Shown here: in pieces, positions 1 to 4,528 of the stretch
Numbering within the stretch: the first letter of the stretch is position 1
How the letters are laid out: each line of letters starts with the position of its first letter
Assembly (NCBI GenBank): GCA_012842645.1
Contig: DUSJ01000244.1
Coordinates: 1-5,011 of the forward strand
DNA from: Clostridiaceae bacterium
GTDB taxonomy: Bacteria; Bacillota; Clostridia; DSM-8532
Reading direction: 5' to 3'
DNA: 5,011 nucleotides
Translations under genes and position numbers: made by a program
Notes under the pieces: generated by a model
What the model was told of the DNA's origin: nothing
The model's input: the letters and a program-made list of their open reading frames with translations, nothing else
Databases searched by the model: none

Positions 1-284
1 ATGACAAGTATATTGTTGGCGTAATCGCATGAGACATAGGCTTCCTTGATAATCACCAGCAGCCTGTCATTCATGTTGCCGGTATCGGAATGCATGGCCG
101 AATACCTGTATTTCCCGTCGGGGGTCAGGACCTTTACCAGCCTTAGTTCCTTGATGTCTCTCGAAATGGTAGCCTGGGTGACATCCATTCCCTGTTCCCT
201 GAGTTTTTCTGCCAGTTCATCCTGGGTCTCGATCACATGGTTTTCGATTATATCCAGTATTTTGGCATGGCGATTGTATTTCAT
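1..284 (-). CDS. argR: Arginine repressor ArgR/AhrC, C-terminus cut by window edge
   Basis: This gene encodes the arginine-responsive transcription factor that represses arginine biosynthesis and, in Bacillus-type organisms, activates catabolism. The 94 visible residues begin [10 protein letters not shown]. They contain the family's winged helix-turn-helix, with the recognition helix [19 protein letters not shown] at about residues 34-52, including the characteristic Ser41-Arg42 pair. A wing follows (TPDGKYRYS), then the start of the arginine-binding, hexamerising domain ([23 protein letters not shown]). About 55 residues of that C-terminal domain should lie beyond position 1. The ATG at 284 is preceded by a strong GGAGGGG Shine-Dalgarno at 289-295. 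The gene starts 14 bases after the nadK stop with no promoter or terminator between, so the two are probably co-transcribed. This nadK-argR order is common in Clostridia, where recN often follows. No clear ARG box was found in the window. The family assignment is secure. Confidence 0.95.
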   Translation of the reverse strand, partial: MKYNRHAKILDIIENHVIETQDELAEKLREQGMDVTQATISRDIKELRLVKVLTPDGKYRYSAMHSDTGNMNDRLLVIIKEAYVSCDYANNILV

Positions 285-288
285 ACTT

Positions 289-295
289 CCCCTCC
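289..295 (-). promoter_or_regulatory. argR ribosome binding site
   Basis: GGAGGGG on the minus strand. The GGAGG core lies six bases upstream of the ATG at 284. It fixes the argR start and falls in the 14-base gap after the nadK stop codon. Confidence 0.85.
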
Positions 296-298
296 ATT

Positions 299-1192
299 TT
301 AACATTCATTATCATTAAGCCATGTCATTTTTACCCAATTTCGGTTTCCATTATGTATCTTTGCCCTTATAACGTCATAAAAGTCAATGTTCTTTATATT
401 CACAAAGTACGAGCTCTCGTCCGATGCTTTTATAATAATCCGGTCATCGGGTTCTATATTGAAGCCTTCCTGCCCGTCGACGGTCAGTATGGCGTCAATT
501 TCGCTTTTATCGTCTACCATTACTGTTACGGTTTTGGTATCGGAAGCTACATACGAACGTGAATGGAGATTGTGCGGACAAATGGGCGAAATGATCATCA
601 GCCGCATATCGGGCTGGACTATGGGACCTCCCGCCGACAGTGAATAAGCAGTCGATCCGGTGGGTGTCGAAACAATGATCCCGTCGCCCGGGAACGAGTC
701 AGTATACTTGTCGTCTATCATGACTTTAAGCCTTAGGATGCGGGACAGGGCCATCCTGGTAACTACCGCGTCATTTATGGCTATATTCTCGTATACCTTC
801 TTCCCGTTTCTCATTACTTTCACATCCAGCACCATGCGGGACTGGACGCTGCACCTGCCGTTTTTCAGGCACTCAATGGCCATATCTATCTCGCTTGTCT
901 CGATTTCGGCCAGAAAACCAACCGTTCCCTTGTTGATGCCCAGTACAGGCTTTTTATAGGGGAATGCCCTGCGGGCTGTACTCAGGAAAGTCCCGTCACC
1001 CCCCACGCAGATAATAAGTTCCGCGTCTTCAAAAAGTCTTGATGGTTCAGTCGCAGGCAATCCCGCGCAGGAAGCCGTCTCCGGCGTAGCCAGGACTGTA
1101 AAGCCGTTTTCCAGCAGCTTTTCAATGATCCTCTTCGTATGAAGATACCCCGTATCTTTGTTCCTTCCGACTATTACCCCTATAATTTTCAA
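299..1192 (-). CDS. nadK: NAD kinase (ATP/polyphosphate-NAD kinase)
   Basis: The enzyme phosphorylates NAD+ to NADP+ in the cytoplasm and is the only route to NADP(H). The 297-residue protein has the family signatures in order: GGDGTF at 64-69 (phosphate-donor/catalytic loop), [13 protein letters not shown] at 85-97, NDAVV at 140-144, [21 protein letters not shown] at 169-189 (the diagnostic NAD-binding stretch), and TVDGQ at 237-241. Length is normal for the family (about 270-300). I chose the TTG at 1192 because GGTGGAG lies six bases upstream and the protein then begins [10 protein letters not shown], the usual first beta strand. An in-frame ATG further up at 1267 would add 25 non-homologous residues and lies beyond the promoter. 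An out-of-frame ATG at 1197 reads only ATG GCT TGA, overlapping the TTG. argR follows 14 bases downstream. In many Clostridia a TlyA-type methyltransferase gene lies directly upstream; here that place is taken by a RAYT/REP unit. Confidence 0.96.
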   Translation of the reverse strand: MKIIGVIVGRNKDTGYLHTKRIIEKLLENGFTVLATPETASCAGLPATEPSRLFEDAELIICVGGDGTFLSTARRAFPYKKPVLGINKGTVGFLAEIETSEIDMAIECLKNGRCSVQSRMVLDVKVMRNGKKVYENIAINDAVVTRMALSRILRLKVMIDDKYTDSFPGDGIIVSTPTGSTAYSLSAGGPIVQPDMRLMIISPICPHNLHSRSYVASDTKTVTVMVDDKSEIDAILTVDGQEGFNIEPDDRIIIKASDESSYFVNIKNIDFYDVIRAKIHNGNRNWVKMTWLNDNEC

Positions 1193-1198
1193 GCCATA

Positions 1199-1205
1199 CT
1201 CCACC
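1199..1205 (-). promoter_or_regulatory. nadK ribosome binding site (decides a TTG start)
   Basis: GGTGGAG on the minus strand, six bases upstream of the TTG at 1192. It is only one base from the out-of-frame ATG at 1197, which is too close to serve that codon. The site therefore supports the TTG as the true start. Confidence 0.75.
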
Positions 1206-1223
1206 CAATACAAATGTATCTTT

Positions 1224-1253
1224 ATTATACATAAGTTTCGTATATTAATACAA
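1224..1253 (-). promoter_or_regulatory. Sigma-A-type promoter for nadK-argR
   Basis: On the minus strand a perfect TATAAT (-10, positions 1229-1224) lies 18 bases downstream of TTGTAT (-35, positions 1253-1248). The -35 matches the consensus TTGACA only in its first three bases. Transcription would begin near 1217 and leave a leader of roughly 25 bases carrying the GGTGGAG site. This suggests that nadK-argR is transcribed on its own rather than by read-through from an upstream operon. The call rests on motif match and position only. Confidence 0.65.
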
Positions 1254-1265
1254 GTGTCCGCAGCC

Positions 1266-1296
1266 ATGAAGCAGGGGGACGGTTCCTCTGCTTCAT
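1266..1296 (+). repeat. Left REP-like palindrome
   Basis: A 31-base element with perfect 9-base arms, ATGAAGCAG (1266-1274) and CTGCTTCAT (1288-1296), around the 13-base core GGGGACGGTTCCT. Read as the plus strand, the core can extend the stem with G-C, G-U and A-U pairs, leaving a CGG loop at 1280-1282. It lies just behind the -35 of the nadK promoter (1253) and about 20 bases before the -35 of the transposase promoter. It recurs in inverted orientation at 2260-2290. Confidence 0.85.
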
Positions 1297-1311
1297 TATA
1301 GAAGTATAATG
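1294..1311. repeat. Short perfect inverted repeat CATTATA-GAAG-TATAATG
   Basis: Two 7-base arms (1294-1300 and 1305-1311) flank a GAAG centre. The left arm overlaps the end of the left REP palindrome, and the right arm ends five bases before the -35 of the transposase promoter. It could be an operator or simply AT-rich sequence; nothing here proves binding. Confidence 0.45.
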
Positions 1312-1316
1312 TTCTC

Positions 1317-1345
1317 TTGCACTTTTATTATATATTATCTATAAT
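1317..1345 (+). promoter_or_regulatory. Sigma-A-type promoter for the transposase gene
   Basis: TTGCAC (1317-1322) and a perfect TATAAT (1340-1345) are separated by the optimal 17 bases. The start point would be near 1352, giving a leader of about 25 bases that contains the AAGGTGG ribosome binding site. The -10 lies inside an imperfect dyad, ATATTAT-CT-ATAATAT (1332-1347), a possible autoregulatory site. Confidence 0.65.
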
Positions 1346-1361
1346 ATTGGAAAAATAGAAT

Positions 1362-1368
1362 AAGGTGG
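1362..1368 (+). promoter_or_regulatory. Ribosome binding site of the transposase gene
   Basis: AAGGTGG, eight bases upstream of the ATG at 1377. An in-frame GTG at 1365 lies inside this site and so cannot use it, which favours the ATG at 1377 as the start. Confidence 0.75.
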
Positions 1369-1376
1369 TGATAAGG

Positions 1377-2156
1377 ATGCCCCGCCGTGCAAGAGAAAAA
1401 AGTGAAACCGGAATATATCACATAATGATAAGAGGTGCCAATAAGCAAGAAATTTTCCATGACAACGAAGACAGATCAGTGTTTCTGGATATGTTAAAGG
1501 AAGTCAAATCTATTTCTGATATCAAAGTCTACGGCTGGTGTCTTATGAATAACCATGTTCATTTACTTTTGAAAGACAGCAGCGAAGGCATCTCGTTAAC
1601 CATGAAACGCTTGGGTGTCCGCTATGTATGGTATTATAATCAAAAATACAAAACAACAGGACATCTTTTTCAGGACAGATTTAAAAGTGAATGCATAGAA
1701 ACAGACAAATATTTGCTGACAGTAATAAGGTACATACACCAGAACCCCATCAAAGCACAATTGGTAAAGAAACCCGAACAGTGGCAATGGAGCAGTTGTC
1801 TTGGTTACTATGGCGGTAGGGTTTATCCTTTAAACCTTTTAGATGCTGAGTTCATACTTGGAATGTTTTCAGAAAACAGGAATGAGGCAATAGAAAGGTT
1901 CAGAAAATTCAACGACCAGGAAAACAATGATATATGCCTGGATGAAAATAATAATGAAAAATTGAAACTATCCGATGAAGAAGCGAGACTCGCAATCACA
2001 AAATTACTTAATAAATATGAAATAGCGCAAATAAAAAGTCTTCCCAAAAAAGAGAGAGATGAAAAATTACGAATGATAAAAAATATAAAAGGTATAAGCC
2101 ATAGACAAGCTGCACGAATTTTAGGGATATCTCAAAATCTGATTTTTAGAGCATAA
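1377..2156 (+). CDS. REP-associated tyrosine transposase (RAYT, Y1/HUH family)
   Basis: The 259-residue protein belongs to the IS200-like Y1 transposase superfamily, whose members cut and join single-stranded DNA through a covalent 5'-phosphotyrosine. The N-terminus MPRRARE...GIYHIMIRG is the usual first strand. The metal-binding HUH motif is His60-Val-His62 in MNNHVHLLLK (57-66). The probable nucleophile is Tyr119 in RYIHQNPIKA (118-127), the YxxxNP motif typical of RAYTs; Tyr112 is an alternative. A variable charged linker (about 165-230) leads to a C-terminal helix-turn-helix, IKGISHRQAARILGISQN (237-254), seen in clostridial RAYTs and probably used to recognise REP DNA. Start, catalytic residues and HTH are all present and the frame is open, so the gene appears intact. 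Palindromic REP-like copies flank it on both sides. It converges with the zinc-ribbon membrane-protein gene. No accessory resolvase or TnpB is present. Confidence 0.92.
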   Translation: MPRRAREKSETGIYHIMIRGANKQEIFHDNEDRSVFLDMLKEVKSISDIKVYGWCLMNNHVHLLLKDSSEGISLTMKRLGVRYVWYYNQKYKTTGHLFQDRFKSECIETDKYLLTVIRYIHQNPIKAQLVKKPEQWQWSSCLGYYGGRVYPLNLLDAEFILGMFSENRNEAIERFRKFNDQENNDICLDENNNEKLKLSDEEARLAITKLLNKYEIAQIKSLPKKERDEKLRMIKNIKGISHRQAARILGISQNLIFRA

Positions 2157-2211
2157 GGACAGTTCTCATCTCAAGGAAGCAAGGGATTTATCTGGTTAAT
2201 TTTGGTTATTT

Positions 2212-2239
2212 AAAGCAGAAGAACCGTCCCCGTGCTTCA
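2212..2239 (-). repeat. Right inner REP-like palindrome (diverged)
   Basis: This copy has the core GAACCGTCCCC between AAGCA (2213-2217) and TGCTT (2233-2237). The outer arms are eroded: G to A at 2212, and a C-to-G change at 2232 that breaks the pair next to the core. It has the same orientation as the outer right copy and is opposite to the left copy. Confidence 0.75.
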
Positions 2240-2260
2240 AACAGGTTAATTTTGGCAAAA

Positions 2261-2289
2261 TGAAGCAGAGGAACCGTCCCCCTGCTTCA
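2261..2289 (-). repeat. Right outer REP-like palindrome
   Basis: Perfect 8-base arms, TGAAGCAG (2261-2268) and CTGCTTCA (2282-2289), enclose AGGAACCGTCCCC. With one more base on each side it is the reverse complement of the left element (1266-1296) at 30 of 31 positions. Its last three bases (2287-2289) form the TGA stop codon of the minus-strand membrane-protein gene. In the convergent gap between two genes it might also slow transcription, but no T-run follows it. Confidence 0.85.
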
Positions 2290-3165
2290 AACGTGGAATT
2301 TTTTGATGAGATATGCTTTAAGGTCATCATTACGGTGCACTATGAACAGGAACACAGCGGTGGGGACGAACACTGCCGCCGTTATCGGAGACCATGTCAG
2401 GTTCAGTTTCGACACATAAAGATTCACCAGCGCATCGATCGATATGAAAACAATCACTGCAATGATCAGGGTTATTCCTGCCGCCAGCAGGGGCTTGTTT
2501 TTGTACAGGTTTTTCATTAAAACGCAGATGGCGGCTGCGACAGTCAGGAATACAAGAATCGGCAGGGCCAGCTGCAGGAACCATCTCGCTTCGCCTGTAA
2601 GCAGATCGATGGCAAAAAGGAATCCGGCCGTGCCCAAAAACCAGGTTGCAAGCACGAGATAGCTCCTTTTCCATGTAAACGCCACGGGTCCCGCCAGGTA
2701 AACCCACACCAGGAGCAGGGAAAGGGCGGGATAGTGGGACCACTTCGGGAAAGAGCCGGAATACATATCAAGCGACATCAGGAATACCGCTATGGTCAGC
2801 ATGTCCATGGTAACGATCTGGAAAACGGTATGGCCTTTAAATATGGCCGGATACGCTATCAGCAGCCAAAGAAGCGCCAGCGACGTTATAGGATAAAAAG
2901 ACCATGTTATGGTCCTGTTCACCGTTATGTCGACAAACAGGGTTACAAGTATAGGAAGCAGTATTATAAAAGTCACGAGCAAAAGAAAGGATTTGCTGGG
3001 CACAAGGTCTATACTCGGGCGTACGTTCCTCGGCATGCGGTCCAAAAACAATGTCACCCTTTCGGACGGATCAATTTCGTCAGGCAAAATCACCTCGGTA
3101 TTGCAAAGAGGACAAGCCTTGCAGCCTTTCTGCAACTCTACTCCGCAACGGACACAGTATGCCAT
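2287..3165 (-). CDS. Zinc-ribbon, eight-span membrane protein (DUF6320-like)
   Basis: The 292-residue protein has no function I can name. It opens with a short zinc ribbon, MAYCVRCGVELQKGCKACPLC, with cysteines 4, 7, 15, 18 and 21 able to hold one zinc. A soluble linker runs to about residue 58. About eight hydrophobic segments follow, at roughly 59-80, 88-109, 113-135, 144-165, 169-189, 195-217, 225-248 and 258-277, ending in a short basic tail (KKFHV). From memory it resembles DUF6320 proteins, which occur beside condensation-fold acyltransferases in Clostridia; that name needs a profile search. I chose the ATG at 3165 because GGAGG lies five bases upstream. The in-frame ATG at 3177 has AGGAG directly against it, too close to work. 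The gene starts 15 bases after the acyltransferase stop, so they are probably co-translated partners. The stop codon lies inside a REP-like repeat. Confidence 0.85.
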   Translation of the reverse strand: MAYCVRCGVELQKGCKACPLCNTEVILPDEIDPSERVTLFLDRMPRNVRPSIDLVPSKSFLLLVTFIILLPILVTLFVDITVNRTITWSFYPITSLALLWLLIAYPAIFKGHTVFQIVTMDMLTIAVFLMSLDMYSGSFPKWSHYPALSLLLVWVYLAGPVAFTWKRSYLVLATWFLGTAGFLFAIDLLTGEARWFLQLALPILVFLTVAAAICVLMKNLYKNKPLLAAGITLIIAVIVFISIDALVNLYVSKLNLTWSPITAAVFVPTAVFLFIVHRNDDLKAYLIKKFHV

Positions 3166-3170
3166 ACCTA

Positions 3171-3175
3171 CCTCC
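3171..3175 (-). promoter_or_regulatory. Ribosome binding site of the zinc-ribbon membrane-protein gene
   Basis: GGAGG on the minus strand, five bases upstream of the ATG at 3165. It includes the G of the in-frame ATG at 3177-3175, so it excludes that earlier start. It lies within 15 bases of the acyltransferase stop, consistent with translational coupling. Confidence 0.7.
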
Positions 3176-3180
3176 ATCTC

Positions 3181-4485
3181 CTACCAACTATAGTTAGTAT
3201 CTATCTTAACATGAATTCCCATTTTGACCAACCTGGTGAAGAAAAGCCTCTCCAGGTCGGGCTCCTGTATGTTCCTGGCAAAGTTTATAACCAGCTTGTC
3301 TCCAAAGCTGCAGACTCCGCAGCCGGTTTTGTTTATGGGATTGGTCCCCAGGATGAAATCTATCTGGTCGACTTCCTTAGCCATCCCTTCCGGCAGCTTA
3401 ATAAGTCCCAGGTTGGAAAGGGTTCCCGAGCAAAGGTTCTCTCCCAGCCGCGAATACAGGAACGGCATCAGGAGTTTTTTCAGGAACAGGGGGATGATCC
3501 TTACAAACCAGTTCCGCTGACCTCCCACATTCCTTGAAAGATGCCTGCTAATCGCCTTTTCATTGGTCTGGGTTATCAGGGTTTCCCGGACAATCTGGAG
3601 TATTTCGTCAAAGCTGTACTTGCCGAGCCTCGGATCTATCTCGGGCATGACGAACAGTGAAAAGTTCCTAAGTGTCTTGCTCGGATAGATCGACCTCATG
3701 TTTACGGGCACCTGGACGGCAATCGGGCGTTTTTTCGTGTTGTTCACGATACGACTGTCCTGGAGTTCCTGCAGCGCATCAATATATACTGCCACAAGAA
3801 GGGTAGTAAGCGAAACATTTCTCTTCTTTGCTTCGCCCAGTATCTTCTGCACCGGTATTACGCCGGTGGTAATCCGGATGGCCCCCGGACGAAGGAGTTT
3901 TCCCTTGATATGAAAAGCTTTTTTCCCCTTGTCCGGCAACGGAAGAGGACTTTTATAGAAACGGTTATACGCATCCTCGGCAGCCTCGTCAGGCAGAGGA
4001 CCTGCCGGTATATCTCCCGGATCTCCCACATCCTTCCCCGAACGCTTCAGGTAATCGTGCACCAGCGCTTTCAGGAAAGTGAGAGCGCCTGTGCCGTCAG
4101 TCAGCACATGGCAGAATTCCACGGCTATCCTTGACTGCCAGTAACGGACCCGGAACAGGAACCTGGTACCCAGCCTCGGATGCAGCCTGCCCAAAGGATA
4201 CCGTACATCCTTTTCTATACACGGCAGCTTCGGGTTATGTTCAAGGTAATACCAGAAGAACCCCTTTTTCAGCCTGACCCGGTAAAACGGGAAGTTCACG
4301 ATGACCGCTTCGAGGGATTTTTGCAGTATCTTCGGGTCCACAGGCTCCTTCAAAGTCATGGATATACGAAACATAGTGGTTATCCTGTCGGACTGTATGG
4401 ACGGATAAATAAGCGCCGCATTGTCCAGGCGATACCATATATGCTGCTCGTTATGTTCGTTTTTTCTTGCTGTGTCTTTGCTCAC
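3181..4485 (-). CDS. Condensation-fold acyltransferase (alcohol acetyltransferase/PapA-like)
   Basis: The 434-residue protein belongs to the CoA-dependent acyltransferase superfamily that includes NRPS condensation domains, PapA5 and alcohol acetyltransferases. The active-site motif HxxxDG is intact as His126-Val-Leu-Thr-Asp130-Gly131 in EFCHVLTDGTGALTFL. The N-terminal half starts WYRLDNAALIYPSI (17-30), typical of this clostridial group. In the C-terminal half are PVNMRSIYPSKTLRNF (260-275) and SGTLSNLGLIKLPEG (353-367), the usual linker and SNLG segments. The length fits one standalone two-lobed enzyme without carrier-protein or adenylation domains. The start is a GTG with AGGAGGGG eight bases upstream. 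It follows the PRPP synthetase-like gene by 43 bases with no terminator and is followed after 15 bases by the zinc-ribbon membrane protein. Donor and acceptor cannot be read from sequence; an acyl-CoA donor and an alcohol or lipid acceptor near the membrane is an inference. Confidence 0.88.
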   Translation of the reverse strand: MSKDTARKNEHNEQHIWYRLDNAALIYPSIQSDRITTMFRISMTLKEPVDPKILQKSLEAVIVNFPFYRVRLKKGFFWYYLEHNPKLPCIEKDVRYPLGRLHPRLGTRFLFRVRYWQSRIAVEFCHVLTDGTGALTFLKALVHDYLKRSGKDVGDPGDIPAGPLPDEAAEDAYNRFYKSPLPLPDKGKKAFHIKGKLLRPGAIRITTGVIPVQKILGEAKKRNVSLTTLLVAVYIDALQELQDSRIVNNTKKRPIAVQVPVNMRSIYPSKTLRNFSLFVMPEIDPRLGKYSFDEILQIVRETLITQTNEKAISRHLSRNVGGQRNWFVRIIPLFLKKLLMPFLYSRLGENLCSGTLSNLGLIKLPEGMAKEVDQIDFILGTNPINKTGCGVCSFGDKLVINFARNIQEPDLERLFFTRLVKMGIHVKIDTNYSW

Positions 4486-4493
4486 CCGGATAA

Positions 4494-4501
4494 CCCCTCC
4501 T
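4494..4501 (-). promoter_or_regulatory. Ribosome binding site of the acyltransferase gene (decides a GTG start)
   Basis: AGGAGGGG on the minus strand, eight bases upstream of the GTG at 4485. It is a near-complete anti-16S match and supports the non-ATG start. Confidence 0.8.
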
Positions 4502-4528
4502 GAAAATCATAAAGTCAAATTTCCGCCG

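Larger units (their letters stand above)
1266..2290 (+). mobile_element. RAYT/REP unit: transposase gene bracketed by REP-like palindromes
   Basis: The unit holds a plus-strand Y1/HUH transposase gene, a left REP-like palindrome (1266-1296), and two right palindromes (about 2212-2239 and 2261-2289). The left copy and the outer right copy match at 30 of 31 positions when one is reverse-complemented, so the gene sits between inverted copies. This is the layout known for REP-associated tyrosine transposases, where the protein acts on dispersed REP/BIME palindromes. The gene and its promoter are AT-richer by eye than the flanking genes, which suggests a separate origin. I saw no target-site duplication, as expected for HUH enzymes. 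The outer limits are drawn at the palindromes and are an inference. Confidence 0.75.
2194..2293 (+). repeat. Two tandem 50-bp units, each carrying a REP-like palindrome
   Basis: Unit 1 (2194-2243) and unit 2 (2244-2293) align without gaps at 42 of 50 positions by hand count. Each starts GGTTAATTTTGG and ends TGCTTCAAAC, with GAACCGTCCCC inside. Five of the eight differences lie in the seven bases before AAGCAG. The left side of the transposase gene carries the palindrome but not the GGTTAATTTTGG part, so the repeated unit is longer on the right. Confidence 0.8.

Noticed and set aside
299..320. Possible ARG box near the argR start
   Set aside because: The AT-rich ATTCATTATCATTAA only loosely resembles ARG-box half-sites, lies at the end of the nadK coding region, and no paired box was found.
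46..959. Plus-strand open frames opposite argR and nadK
   Set aside because: Both minus-strand genes have strong family motifs; the plus-strand products are serine- and isoleucine-rich artefacts of antisense reading.
1193..1267. In-frame 25-residue N-terminal extension of NAD kinase from an ATG at 1267
   Set aside because: It lies upstream of the promoter -10, has no ribosome binding site, is unlike the family N-terminus, and its ATG touches the REP element. The TTG at 1192 has a well-placed GGTGGAG.
2157..2290. REP hairpins as a bidirectional intrinsic terminator between the convergent genes
   Set aside because: The stems are adequate but no T-run follows on either strand, so a terminator cannot be called from sequence alone.
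1266..2293. CRISPR-like repeat array
   Set aside because: Only three palindromic copies occur, two of them directly adjacent without unique equal-length spacers, and they flank a transposase gene with no cas genes.
2734..3537. A 267-codon open frame on the plus strand
   Set aside because: It is antisense across two well-supported minus-strand genes and their junction. The translation is rich in R, Q, H and K with no domain, and no ribosome binding site was seen.
3910..4503. Several plus-strand open frames opposite the acyltransferase gene
   Set aside because: They are shadows of a gene with clear family motifs; their translations show no recognisable domain or translation signals.
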